A stretch of 64,000 bases of DNA from Palsa-1033 sp963735455 (GTDB lineage: Bacteria; Chloroflexota; Limnocylindria; Limnocylindrales; CSP1-4): the NCBI GenBank assembly GCA_963735455.1, contig CAVTKZ010000002.1:1116001-1180000 (forward strand). Reading direction: 5' to 3'. Below the pieces are notes generated by a model that saw nothing but the letters and a program-made list of their open reading frames with translations, was not told where the DNA came from and did not search any database. The position numbers and the translations under genes are program-made. Below are positions 35,139 to 44,107 of this stretch, piece by piece; position 1 is the first letter of the stretch, and each line of letters opens with the position of its first letter.

Positions 35139-37733
35139 TCAGACGGGTTCCTTGGCAAGGTGGCGCTGCATGGCCGCCTTGCGTGACAGATTGACCCGGC
35201 CCTGGCGGTCGACCTCGGTGACGACCACCATCACCTCGTCGCCGACGGACACGACGTCCTCGACGGTCGGCACGTGGTAGTCGGCCAGCTCGCCGATCCG
35301 GACCAGGCCTTCCTTGCCCGGCAGGATCTCGACGAACGCGCCGAAGCCCATGATCCGGGTGACCTTGCCCAGGTACAGCGCGCCGATCTCGACCTCGCGG
35401 GTCAGCGACTCGATCCACTGGATCGCCTTGCGGCTGTTCTCGCCCGAGATCGCGGCGATCTCGACCGAGCCGTCATCCTCGACGTTGATCTCGGTGCCGG
35501 TCTCTTCCTGGATCTTGCGGATCATCGATCCGCCCTTGCCGATGATCTCGCGGATCTTGTCCGGGTTGATCTTGATCGTGACGATTCGGGGAGCGAACTC
35601 GCTCATCTCCTCGCGGGCGACCGGCAGGACGCCGACCATCTTGTCGAGGATCTCGAGCCGGGCGTCGAGGGCCTTGGCGAGGCCACCGCGGATGATCGCC
35701 TCGTTGATGCCCTTGACCTTGATGTCCATCTGCAGGGCGGTGATCCCGTCCCGGGTGCCGGTGACCTTGAAGTCCATGTCACCGAACGAGTCTTCCTTGC
35801 CCAGGATGTCGGTTAGCACGGCAAACCGGCCGTCCGGCTCCGAGATCAGGCCCATCGCCGCGCCGGCAACCGGCGCCTTGATCGGCACGCCCGCGTCCAT
35901 CAGGGCGAGGGTCGAGCCGCAGGTCGAGGCCATCGAGGTCGAGCCGTTCGAGGTGACGCACTCGCTGACCAGCCGGATGACGTACGGGAACTCGTCCTGG
36001 CTCGGCAGGACGGGCAGCAGCGCCCGCTCGGCGAGATGGCCGTGGCCGATCTCGCGCCGGCCGGGCCCGCGCATCATCTTGTTCTCGCCGGTGCTGTACG
36101 GCGGCATGTTGTAGTGGTGGATGTAGCGCTTGGAGACCTCGGGGCCGATCGTGTCGATCCGCTGGACGTCCGAGGACGGTCCGAGGGTTGCGACCGTCAG
36201 GGCCTGGGTATCGCCCCGGGTGAACAGGCCCGAGCCGTGGGCACGCGGCAGGAGGCCGACTTCGACGGTGATCGGGCGGATCTCGTCGAGTCCTCGGCCG
36301 TCCATCCGGATCCCATCGCTGAGCACGAGCTCGCGGACGGTCTTCTTGTGGACGAGGCCGAAGAGGCTCTTCGAGACGCGCGCCTGGCGGCGGGCCAGCT
36401 CGAGGAGGCCCTTGGCGTCGCCGCCGGTCCGGGTCGATCGAACTGAGGCCTCGATCCCCTCGGCGAGGGTCTCCAGGCGGTTGGGCAGGTCGCCGGCGAA
36501 GGTCAGGACCAGCTCGGCCGTCGCCTCGGCATCGGGGCCGGCGCGGTGGGCGTCCTTGAGCTCGATCCCGAAGAAGCGGGCCAGGTCGCCGAGCTTGTAG
36601 CTCTCGGCCCAGTCCGGGTAGCCCTCGCGGGCAAGGACCAGGGTGTCGAGATACTGGCCGGCCTCAAAGCGGAAGCCATCGCCCAGGGCCTCTTCGATGA
36701 AGCCCAGGTCGAAGCCCACGTTGTGGCCGACGAGCGTGGCGTCGCCGGCGAACTTGAGGAACTGCTTGGCAGCGTCCTTGGGCGTCGGCGAGCCCTTGAT
36801 CTCCTTGTCGGTGATGCCGTGCATCTGGTGGCCGACGATCGAGCGGCCCGGATCGACCAGGGTGGACCAGCGCTCGGTGATCTTGCCGGCCTTGATCCTG
36901 ACCGCGCCGATCTCGAGCAGGTCGGCCATCTTGGGATCCTTGCCCGTCGTCTCGACGTCGACGACCACGAGCTCCGCCTTCGCCTTGGCCAGCTTGACGA
37001 AGTCGAGGACCGACTCGGTCAGGGGCTCGAGATAGGGCAGGCGCTTGGGCTTGCCGACGGCCTCGCGGAGCTGGTCCTGGAGGTCGACGATCGGCTGGAG
37101 GGCCCGGTGGCCGAACAGGATGGCTTCGGCCATCACGTCTTCGGGCAGCAGGTTGGCCCCGGCCTCGACCATCATGATCGCGTCGCGGGTGCCCGAGACG
37201 ATCAGGTCAAGGTCGGAGTCGGCCAGCTCGGTGTGGGTCGGGTTGACCACGAACTCACCGTTGATCCGGCCAATCCGGACGGCGCCGATCGGGCCCTGGA
37301 AGGGGACCTCGCTGATCGTCAGGGCGGCCGAGGCGGCGATCGTGCCCAGGACGTCCGGGTTGTTCTCCTGGTCCGTCGAGAAGACGGTGATCACCAGCTG
37401 GACGTCGTCCTTGTAGCCCTCTGGGAAGAGCGGCCGGATCGGGCGGTCGGTCAGCCGGGCGGCCAGGATGGCGGCCTCGGACGGGCGCGACTCTCGCTTG
37501 ATGAAGCCGCCCGGGATCTTGCCCGCGGCGTACATCCGCTCCTCGAAATCGACCGTCAGCGGGAAGAAGTCGAGGCCCGGTCGGGGCTCGGAGCGGTTGG
37601 CGGTCCCGAGGACCATCGTGTCGCCGTAGCGGACGGTGACCGAGCCGCCGGCGAGGCGGGCCATCCGGCCGGTCTCGATGGTCAGGGTTCGACCACCAAG
37701 CTGGGTTTCAAATGTTTGCGGGACTTGAGGCAT
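35139..37733 (-). CDS. pnp: Polyribonucleotide nucleotidyltransferase with inserted DEDDh exonuclease domain
   Basis: 864 residues against about 700 for normal PNPase, in one uninterrupted frame. Residues 1-225 are the first RNase PH domain (FKR-type GGFIKRESRPSEAAILAARL). Residues about 253-413 are a complete DEDDh exonuclease: VVDVETTG (D259, E261), HNVGFD (D342), HRAGPD (H396, D401). The second RNase PH core (about 470-700) has RGDTQALTVATLG, SNGSTSMASTCGSTLAL and the catalytic GDMDFKVTGTRDGITALQMD. KH (about 715-775) and S1 (about 780-855) domains end the protein. The exonuclease replaces much of the alpha-helical linker domain. It follows rpsO. GGAGGA precedes the ATG. Confidence 0.95.
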   Translation of the reverse strand: MPQVPQTFETQLGGRTLTIETGRMARLAGGSVTVRYGDTMVLGTANRSEPRPGLDFFPLTVDFEERMYAAGKIPGGFIKRESRPSEAAILAARLTDRPIRPLFPEGYKDDVQLVITVFSTDQENNPDVLGTIAASAALTISEVPFQGPIGAVRIGRINGEFVVNPTHTELADSDLDLIVSGTRDAIMMVEAGANLLPEDVMAEAILFGHRALQPIVDLQDQLREAVGKPKRLPYLEPLTESVLDFVKLAKAKAELVVVDVETTGKDPKMADLLEIGAVRIKAGKITERWSTLVDPGRSIVGHQMHGITDKEIKGSPTPKDAAKQFLKFAGDATLVGHNVGFDLGFIEEALGDGFRFEAGQYLDTLVLAREGYPDWAESYKLGDLARFFGIELKDAHRAGPDAEATAELVLTFAGDLPNRLETLAEGIEASVRSTRTGGDAKGLLELARRQARVSKSLFGLVHKKTVRELVLSDGIRMDGRGLDEIRPITVEVGLLPRAHGSGLFTRGDTQALTVATLGPSSDVQRIDTIGPEVSKRYIHHYNMPPYSTGENKMMRGPGRREIGHGHLAERALLPVLPSQDEFPYVIRLVSECVTSNGSTSMASTCGSTLALMDAGVPIKAPVAGAAMGLISEPDGRFAVLTDILGKEDSFGDMDFKVTGTRDGITALQMDIKVKGINEAIIRGGLAKALDARLEILDKMVGVLPVAREEMSEFAPRIVTIKINPDKIREIIGKGGSMIRKIQEETGTEINVEDDGSVEIAAISGENSRKAIQWIESLTREVEIGALYLGKVTRIMGFGAFVEILPGKEGLVRIGELADYHVPTVEDVVSVGDEVMVVVTEVDRQGRVNLSRKAAMQRHLAKEPV

Positions 37734-37853
37734 GGAAATCAGATTCCTCCTTGACGTGTGGAGGAAGGACCTGCGGGCGCGTGACCCGGATCGACGCTTG
37801 CGTCTGACGCGAGAGGACCCCGGGATTGACCCGAGGTCCGGAGCGGCGTGCGC
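37734..37853 (-). promoter_or_regulatory. rpsO-pnp intergenic leader with hairpins
   Basis: 120 nt between rpsO and pnp. It contains an imperfect hairpin just after the rpsO stop (CCCCGGG-attga-CCCGAGG on the plus strand) and a small GACGC-tt-GCGTC hairpin, then GGAGGA before the pnp start. Many bacteria autoregulate pnp through such leader structures. Here that is inference. Confidence 0.4.
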
Positions 37854-38123
37854 CTAGCGGCGGAGTCCGAGCCGTCCGATGACGGTCCGGTAGCGCGTGT
37901 TGTCCTTCTTGATCAAATAGGCAAGAAGGCGACGGCGCTGACCGACGAGCTTGAGGAGGCCGCGGCGCGAATGGTTATCCTTGGGAAAGCTTCGCAGGTG
38001 CTCCGTGAGGGTCTTGATCCGCTCGGTCAGGAGCGCGACCTGGACTTCCGGGCTGCCGGTGTCGCCGTCGACGACGGCGTACTCCCCGATCACCTGTTGC
38101 TTCATCTCCCGCGCGAGCGGCAC
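37854..38123 (-). CDS. rpsO: 30S ribosomal protein S15
   Basis: 89 residues from GTG 38123, exactly the usual S15 length, with GGAGG 7 nt upstream. The HNSRRGLLKLVGQRRRLLAYL-type block is present (DNHSRRGLLKLVGQRRRLLA) together with the TGSPEVQVALLTERI stretch. It binds 16S rRNA early in 30S assembly. The rpsO-pnp pair is the classical bacterial arrangement. Confidence 0.96.
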   Translation of the reverse strand: MPLAREMKQQVIGEYAVVDGDTGSPEVQVALLTERIKTLTEHLRSFPKDNHSRRGLLKLVGQRRRLLAYLIKKDNTRYRTVIGRLGLRR

Positions 38124-38174
38124 TCGGTCCTCCGAACACGAATTCGTTGATTGTTCATCTGTTTGACCGGCGGA

Positions 38175-38180
38175 TGGTAC
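38175..38180 (-). promoter_or_regulatory. -10 box TACCAT for rpsO-pnp
   Basis: TACCAT on the minus strand about 50 nt before the rpsO start. Confidence 0.35.
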
Positions 38181-38320
38181 CACAGGGTTGCGTGAGGGCC
38201 CCGGTTCACCCAGACCCCGGACTGCGGCAGGCCCCGGGCCCCGGCCAGGGCGGTGGCCGAATCCGTGGGTTGCCGTCCCGCGTCACCGTCCCGCGTCACC
38301 GTCCCGCCGGCCGAACCTGT

Positions 38321-38491
38321 CGAATATCAGCCCCCGTAGTGTTACGCGGGATCCGCGGCGCCCGGAAGCTCGATCGACGGCTCGAAGCCGCTAGCTTGAG
38401 CGTCGCCCGGGATGATTCGGCGAGGCCGGAGGCACATTTCGGCCTCGAATTGCCTCGAGTCTCGGCGCAGCACTACGGGGGCTGATATTCG
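38321..38491. repeat. 171-bp element with perfect 21-bp terminal inverted repeats
   Basis: The left end starts CGAATATCAGCCCCCGTAGT and runs to 38341. The right end (38471-38491) is its exact reverse complement. The match to the copy at 25.4 kb continues past the right end into GCCAGTTTTC. The 129-bp interior has no ORF of note. The organisation resembles a MITE or REP-type element. No target-site duplication is obvious. Confidence 0.75.
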
Positions 38492-38748
38492 CCAGTTTTC
38501 AGGCCACGTTCCCGCCGTGGACGGGCCATCGGCCCGCATCAGGACCCCGGCCAAAAGCTAACGGCCGGCGGCAGGGCCCCGGATCCCTGCCGGGCAAGCG
38601 GCCGGCGGCATGCCCCCGGATCCCGGCCAAGGCCCGCCTTCTTCCGGGCCACCAGCCCGAGCGGTGCAACGTGAAGATCCGGGTCACTTCGAGTCGTTTC
38701 GAGGCTGCGCGGTTTCATCGGGGAGCTAGCGGGCTCGCGAGTGGTCGG

Positions 38749-39576
38749 TCAGGCCGGGGCGATGAACCGGATCCGGACACGCTCGGCATCGGGCAGCGAC
38801 GCTCCGCGGCGAAGATCGAGCGACAGGCTCCCATCAGCCCCGACGACCGCGACCGCCGGAACGGGTGTCTCGGCCCGCGGACGACTCGGGGCCCAGGCCG
38901 GCTCGACCTCCACTCGATAGCGACCGACCGGCGGCAGCGCAACGGGCAGCTCAAACGAGACGCGACCGGTGGCGACCAGCCCCACCACGGCCAGGGACCG
39001 GCCGAGCAGGCGCCGGGCGCCCTGGAGGTTCCCGGATGCGATCTCGTACCGGATCTCGGTGCTGCTGACCGCCAGGCCGTCGAGCACGAACGGCTCGACC
39101 ACGTCCACGGCGAAGCGGGACGACAGGCCGAGCACAGCCAGGGCAGCCGGCGTGCCGCGCCGCTCGTGGCCGATCGCCGCGTCCGGGGTCATCAGGAAGC
39201 CGGCCAGCTCGAACCGGCGGGCGATCGCGGCCACGAAGTCGGCATATGGCGTCATCCGGACCGCCGCGTCGAAATGCTGGATGACCACGACCTCGACGCC
39301 CGCCCGCCCGAACCGGACGAGGCGTTCCGCCGGATCGCACAGGACCGGCGGCGCGGCGCCAACCAGGATCTCGTCGGGATGATGGTCGAACGTGATCACG
39401 GCGGGTCGGGCGTGATGGCGCGCGGCCGCGGCGCGCAGCCGGGCAATGAGGTAGCCGTGGCCCCGATGGAGCCCATCGAACGCCCCGACGACGAAGAACA
39501 GCGGCCCCAGGTCATCGCCGGGGTCAGCCGGCGCGTCGCCCAGGACACCGGCGATGACCCGCGGCGAGTCAGGCAT
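38749..39576 (-). CDS. ribF: FAD synthetase (RibF) with degenerate riboflavin-kinase domain
   Basis: 275 residues, shorter than bifunctional RibF (about 305-315). The nucleotidyltransferase half is sound: VVGAFDGLHRGH (HxGH-type), DHHPDEIL, the FLMTPDAAIGHERRGTP loop and VSSTEIRYEIASGNLQGARR. The C-terminal part lacks the riboflavin-kinase GxPTAN signature and its catalytic region. It should at least make FAD from FMN; whether it phosphorylates riboflavin is doubtful. Its start lies 8 nt inside truB. Confidence 0.85.
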   Translation of the reverse strand: MPDSPRVIAGVLGDAPADPGDDLGPLFFVVGAFDGLHRGHGYLIARLRAAAARHHARPAVITFDHHPDEILVGAAPPVLCDPAERLVRFGRAGVEVVVIQHFDAAVRMTPYADFVAAIARRFELAGFLMTPDAAIGHERRGTPAALAVLGLSSRFAVDVVEPFVLDGLAVSSTEIRYEIASGNLQGARRLLGRSLAVVGLVATGRVSFELPVALPPVGRYRVEVEPAWAPSRPRAETPVPAVAVVGADGSLSLDLRRGASLPDAERVRIRFIAPA

Positions 39577-40522
39577 CGACGAGGACCTTGTCGGGCATCA
39601 CCCGGGTCCCGTCCCAGCGCCCGAAGCCGACCAGCTCCCCCGTCGCCGACAGCAACCGGAGTGGAGACTCGCCGGCCGGCCCCGCCACGCCCGCCGACGG
39701 CCGGATGAACTGGCCGCGGACCATCGCCTTGAGCTCGTCGTCGGTCAGCCGGACCGAGGGCAGATCGAGGCCTGCATCGATCGGCAGCAGCAGCTTGGCG
39801 AGGGCCGCCGGACCCGCCTCGACGGCGGTCCGGACCGTGTCGAGCGGAAGCGCGTCGGCAAGCCGGAACGGCCCGCTCGCCGTGCGGCTGAGGGCCCCCA
39901 GGTACGCCCCGCTGCCGAGCGCCAGCCCGAGGTCGCGGGCGATCGCCCGGATGTAGGTCCCGGCCGAGCAGTCGACCTCGATCACCGCGATCGGCCGGTC
40001 CGGGTCGGCCGGGTCCCAGTCGAGGAGCTCGATCCGGTCGATCTCGACCGAGCGGGGCGCCAGCTCGGGCTGCTGCCCGGCCCGGGCGAGGGCATAGGCC
40101 CGCCGCCCCGCGACCTTGATCGCCGAGTAGGCCGGCGGGACCTGGACGATCGGTCCGCGGAAGGCGCCCAGCGCGGCCTCGACGGCCGCCCGATCGAGGC
40201 CCGGACCGCTGAGCGGCACCGGCGTCAGCTCACCCTCGAGATCATCGGTGGCCGAAGTGGCCCCGAAGCAGACCGTCGCCCGGTACTGCTTCCGATCGCC
40301 AAGGTGGTATTCGACCACCCGCGTGGCGCGTCCCAGGAAGATCGGCAGGACGCCCCGGGCAAAGGGATCGAGCGTGCCGCCATGGCCAACTCGCTTCATC
40401 CCGCTCAGCCGGCGGACGAGCCCGACGATGTCGTGCGAGGTCGGCCCGGCCGGCTTGTCGACGACCAGGATCCCGTCGAGCCGGATTCCGCCACCGGCGC
40501 GCGGGGCTCCTGTGGTCACCAC
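39569..40522 (-). CDS. truB: tRNA pseudouridine(55) synthase TruB
   Basis: 317 residues. DGILVVDKPAGPTSHDIV opens the catalytic domain, GHGGTLDPFARGVLPIFLGR holds the catalytic Asp, and RRAYALARAGQ and CSAGTYIRAIARDLG are family blocks. A C-terminal PUA-like part follows (LPSVRLTDDELKAMVRGQFI). It modifies U55 in the T-loop of tRNAs. GTG start, with ribF overlapping its end. Confidence 0.95.
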   Translation of the reverse strand: MVTTGAPRAGGGIRLDGILVVDKPAGPTSHDIVGLVRRLSGMKRVGHGGTLDPFARGVLPIFLGRATRVVEYHLGDRKQYRATVCFGATSATDDLEGELTPVPLSGPGLDRAAVEAALGAFRGPIVQVPPAYSAIKVAGRRAYALARAGQQPELAPRSVEIDRIELLDWDPADPDRPIAVIEVDCSAGTYIRAIARDLGLALGSGAYLGALSRTASGPFRLADALPLDTVRTAVEAGPAALAKLLLPIDAGLDLPSVRLTDDELKAMVRGQFIRPSAGVAGPAGESPLRLLSATGELVGFGRWDGTRVMPDKVLVDA

Positions 40523-40555
40523 TGAGCTGCCGAGTTCACCGGCGCGCTGCCGCGG

Positions 40556-41581
40556 TCAGCGCTGGACGGCGGCGGCCAGCCGCCGGGCTTCGGCCAGCAC
40601 CGCGGTCCGGGCAGCATCGATCGGTTGGTGGATCGTGGCCCCGGCCGCGCGGGCATGCCCGCCGCCACCGAACGCGCCGGTCAGGACCGTCGCGTCCACA
40701 CCACCAGGCCGCGTCCGTACGCTGATCCGCGTCTCGTCGCCGGCTTCCTTGAAGATGATCGCGACCTCGGCCTCCTCGACCTGGGCGACGAGGTCGATGA
40801 TCCCCTCGGAGTCGGCCGGGCTGGTGCCGGTTGCGGCGAGGTCCGAATCGAGCAGGCTCGACCAGACGACCCGTCCGCCGTCGGCGGTGTCGAGCCGCTG
40901 CAGGACCCGTCCGAACAGGCGGAGCTGGCCGTCGGGCTTGGTCCGGTACAGCCGGCGCGAGATGTCGGCCAGCGGCGCCCCGACCTCGACCAGGGCTGCG
41001 GCGACCTGGAGGGTCCGCGGGGTCACGTTCGAGTGGGCAAAGGTCGAGGTGTCCATCACGATCCCGGCCATCAGGGCCGCGGCCATGCCGCCGTCGGCAA
41101 CGTCGAGCGGCACGCCCAGCCGGGCGGCGAGCAGGACGACCATCTCGCAGGTCGCCGCGCTCGCCGGATCGACCCAGTCCGCGCCGGGCTTCGACGAGCC
41201 AGGGTTCGAGAGGTGGTGGTCGATGACCACATGGGGCAGCCGGCCGAACAGCTCGGCATTGCGGACTCCGATCGCGCCGACGCGCTCAAGGGTCCCGCAG
41301 TCGACGATGACCAGCAGGTCGTAGGCGATTGCTGGGTCGGGATCGAGCCGTTCGGCCGAGACGCCGGGCAGGAAGTCGTACAGCGGCGGGACGGGGTCGG
41401 TGCAGACCGTCGTCGCCTGGCCGCCGTGATACTCGACGATCCGGGCGACGCCGAGGGCGGCGCCCAGCGTGTCGGCGTCGGGGTTCTCGTGACTGACGAT
41501 CAGGGCCTGCCGGGCGCCGGCGATTCGCTCGGCAACGAGGCTGGGGACGGCGTCCAGGTAGTCGCCCAGGGCGACGGTCAC
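40556..41581 (-). CDS. nrnA: DHH/DHHA1 oligoribonuclease NrnA-like
   Basis: 341 residues. The DHH domain shows ALIVSHENPDADTLGAALGV, DLLVIVDCG and HVVIDHHLSNPG. The DHHA1 domain ends with GAFGGGGHARAAGATI. NrnA degrades nano-RNA and, in some species, dephosphorylates pAp. In the rbfA-nrnA-truB-ribF order it is in its usual place. Its GTG start overlaps the rbfA stop (GTGA). Confidence 0.93.
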   Translation of the reverse strand: MTVALGDYLDAVPSLVAERIAGARQALIVSHENPDADTLGAALGVARIVEYHGGQATTVCTDPVPPLYDFLPGVSAERLDPDPAIAYDLLVIVDCGTLERVGAIGVRNAELFGRLPHVVIDHHLSNPGSSKPGADWVDPASAATCEMVVLLAARLGVPLDVADGGMAAALMAGIVMDTSTFAHSNVTPRTLQVAAALVEVGAPLADISRRLYRTKPDGQLRLFGRVLQRLDTADGGRVVWSSLLDSDLAATGTSPADSEGIIDLVAQVEEAEVAIIFKEAGDETRISVRTRPGGVDATVLTGAFGGGGHARAAGATIHQPIDAARTAVLAEARRLAAAVQR

Positions 41582-42159
41582 CGCCCCGGCCTTCGGCTCC
41601 CTGCCGTGCGGTTCGTCGGGCGGGCCGACCCGCTCCCGCGACAGCGGCCGCGGCGGGCAGCCCGGTTGACCGGGGGAACGGGCAGGATCAGGTCGGCCGC
41701 CCCGGCTTCGGCAGCCGCCGGATCGGCGACCTCGTCGGGCTCGGCATCGCCGTCCTGGTGGCGGCGGATGACCGGCGTCGGCAGGGTCTCGCCCAGCGGG
41801 GCTTCGGTCTCCGGCGTGTTGCCCCGCTCGAGCTCCTCGATCAGGTGCAGGACCCGGGTCCCGGTCTCGGCGGTCTCATCGAGGCGGATGTGGAGGTTCG
41901 GGATCCGCCGCAGCCGGAGCCGTGAGCCGAGCTCGTGGCGGACGAACGGCATCGCATGTTCGAGGGCCCGGACCGTCTCGGTCCGCTCGGCCGGAGTGCC
42001 GATCACGCTGACCCACACCCGGGCGTGGGCGAGGTCGGCCGTCGTCTCCACCCGAGTGACCGTGGCGAAGCCGATGCGGGGGTCCTTGACCTCGCGCGAC
42101 AGCAGGCCGCCGATCTCCTGTCGGAGAAGCTCGTCGACCCGGTCGGTACGGGCGGTCAC
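41578..42159 (-). CDS. rbfA: Ribosome-binding factor A with long C-terminal tail
   Basis: 193 residues; the first about 115 are RbfA (TDRVDELLRQEIGGLLSREV, RIGFATVTRVETTADLAHAR, LRLRRIPNLHIRLDETAETG). The extra tail of about 75 residues has an acidic, then Arg/Pro-rich composition not typical of the family. RbfA assists 16S processing in 30S maturation. GTG start, with no clear ribosome-binding site. Confidence 0.88.
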   Translation of the reverse strand: MTARTDRVDELLRQEIGGLLSREVKDPRIGFATVTRVETTADLAHARVWVSVIGTPAERTETVRALEHAMPFVRHELGSRLRLRRIPNLHIRLDETAETGTRVLHLIEELERGNTPETEAPLGETLPTPVIRRHQDGDAEPDEVADPAAAEAGAADLILPVPPVNRAARRGRCRGSGSARPTNRTAGSRRPGR

Positions 42160-42199
42160 GGCCGGGTCCGAGGGCGGCCGCCGATGGAGGCGATCGGCA

Positions 42200-44107
42200 T
42201 CAGCTGGCTCGCGCCCGGCTGACGGTCTTCGAGCTGAAGCACTCGATGATGTCGCCTTCCTGGAGCTCCTGGTAGTTCGCCAGCCCGATCCCGCACTCGA
42301 GATTCTGGGCGACTTCCCGGACATCGTCGCGGAACCGGCGCAGCAATTCGATCCGGTCGGTGGCCACCACCTTGCCGCCCCGGAAGACCCGGGCGCCGCC
42401 ACGGATGATCCGGCCGTCGGTCACGAAGCAGCCGGCGATGACCGTCGACTTGCCGACCTTGAAGATCTGGCGGACCTCGGCCCGCCCTTCGACCACCTCG
42501 ACGACCTCGGGCTCGAGCAGGCCGCCCAGGGCGGCGTCGATGTCGTCGGTCAGCTTGTAGATGATGTCGTACAGGCGGACGTCGACGCCCTCGCTCTCGG
42601 CTGCCCGCCGAGCGGTCTCGGTGATCTTGGTGTTGAAGCCGACGACGATCGCGTTCGAGGCGGCCGCCAGGAGGATGTCGTTGTCGGTGATGTCGCCGGC
42701 GGCCTCGTGGAGGACGTTCAGGCGGACATCGTCGGTCGAGAGCTGGTCGAGGGCGTGGGTGATCGCGCCGAGCGAGCCCGACACGTCAGCCTTGAGGATG
42801 ATCCGGAGCTCCTTGGCCTGGCCGGCCTGGATCTGCCGGTAGAGGTCCTCGAGGGTCGCCCGGCCGCTGGCATCGCCGCTCTTGGCCGCGGCCGCCAGGT
42901 TGCGGGCCTCGACGAGGGTCCGGGCCTCCTTCTCGTCGCCGACGACGCGCAGGATGTCGCCCGGCTCGGGCACATCGGCCAGGCCCAGGATCACCGCCGC
43001 GGACGACGGGCCAGAGCTGGTGACGCGCTTGCCCAGGGAGTTCTCGAGGGCACGGACCTTGCCGTACGTGCCGCCCACGGCGATCACGTCACCGATCCGG
43101 AGCGTGCCGGTCTGGATGATCGCGGTCGCGACCGGGCCGCGACCCTTGTCGAGCTCGGCCTCGACGATCGTGCCGATCGCGGCCCGCTTGGGGTTGGCCT
43201 TGAGCTCCTGCAGATCGGCCACCAGCAGGATCATCTCGAGCAGCTCGTCGAGGCCGACCCGGGTCTTGGCCGAGACCGGCACGAGCGGCGTGTCGCCGCC
43301 GTACTCCTCGACGATCACGCCCGCCTCGGACAGCTCGTTCTTGACTCGCTCGGGATTCGCGTCCGGCTTGTCGATCTTGTTGAGGGCGATGATGATCGGG
43401 ACCTTGGCCGCCCGGGCATGAGCGATCGCCTCGAGGGTCGTGGCCATCACGCCGTCGTCGGCCGCCACCACCACCACGGCGATGTCGGTGACCCGGGCAC
43501 CACGCGCCCGCATCGCGGTGAACGCCTCGTGACCGGGGGTGTCCAGGAAGACGATCCGGCGGCCGTCCTTGACGACCTCGCTGGCCCCGATGTGCTGGGT
43601 GATCCCGCCCCGCTCCCCGGCGGCCACGGCCGTCGTCCGGAGGGCATCGAGGAGGCTGGTCTTGCCGTGGTCGACGTGGCCCATCACGGTCACGATCGGG
43701 GCCCGGGTCTCGAGCAGGGCGGCATCGTCCTGCTCGAACAGGACTTCCTTGGTCGCGGCCTCGGCGACCGGCTCCTCGCCGGCAACCGCTTCGCGCGGGC
43801 TGTTGGCGACGACGACCTCGGCGACCTCGAAGCCAAGCTCGCCGGCGACGAGCGAGGCGGTGTCGCGGTCGATCAGCTGGTTGATCGTGGCGAAGATGCC
43901 ACTCTTGATCAGCTCGCGGATCACGTCCGCGGCGTTGACGTCAAGCAGCTCGGCGAGCTCCTTGACCGTGATCGTCGGGGGCAGCTCGATCGCACCGCGC
44001 TCGCGCGGGTCGAGGACCTGCACGCCGCCCGGACCGACGCCTGTATCGCGGCGTGGCGGCTTGCGCGGTCCGCGCCGGCCGCGGGTGCCGCTCCTGCTCC
44101 TAGCCAC
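42200..44107 (-). CDS. infB: Translation initiation factor IF-2 (short form)
   Basis: 635 residues. One N-terminal IF2N motif (TITVKELAELLDVNAADVIR) replaces the long extension of other bacteria. The G domain has VTVMGHVDHGKTSLLDAL (G1), DTPGHEAFTAMRARGA (G3) and IIIALNKIDKPDANPE (G4). Domains II-IV follow, with the C-terminal QRIFKV-type C1/C2 fold. It places fMet-tRNA in the initiation complex. The GTG start lies 8 nt inside ylxR. Confidence 0.96.
   Translation of the reverse strand: MARSRSGTRGRRGPRKPPRRDTGVGPGGVQVLDPRERGAIELPPTITVKELAELLDVNAADVIRELIKSGIFATINQLIDRDTASLVAGELGFEVAEVVVANSPREAVAGEEPVAEAATKEVLFEQDDAALLETRAPIVTVMGHVDHGKTSLLDALRTTAVAAGERGGITQHIGASEVVKDGRRIVFLDTPGHEAFTAMRARGARVTDIAVVVVAADDGVMATTLEAIAHARAAKVPIIIALNKIDKPDANPERVKNELSEAGVIVEEYGGDTPLVPVSAKTRVGLDELLEMILLVADLQELKANPKRAAIGTIVEAELDKGRGPVATAIIQTGTLRIGDVIAVGGTYGKVRALENSLGKRVTSSGPSSAAVILGLADVPEPGDILRVVGDEKEARTLVEARNLAAAAKSGDASGRATLEDLYRQIQAGQAKELRIILKADVSGSLGAITHALDQLSTDDVRLNVLHEAAGDITDNDILLAAASNAIVVGFNTKITETARRAAESEGVDVRLYDIIYKLTDDIDAALGGLLEPEVVEVVEGRAEVRQIFKVGKSTVIAGCFVTDGRIIRGGARVFRGGKVVATDRIELLRRFRDDVREVAQNLECGIGLANYQELQEGDIIECFSSKTVSRARAS

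Larger units (their letters stand above)
38124..38748. other. 625-nt intergenic region with repeats
   Basis: Between the rpsO start and the ribF end. It contains the rpsO promoter region (38175-38180), three tandem copies of a CCGTCCCGCGTCA-like 13-mer at about 38270-38308, the 171-bp inverted-repeat element (38321-38491), and two diverged direct copies of a GGCCGGCGGCA...CCGGATCC motif (about 38561-38640). No protein-coding frame is convincing. Confidence 0.6.
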
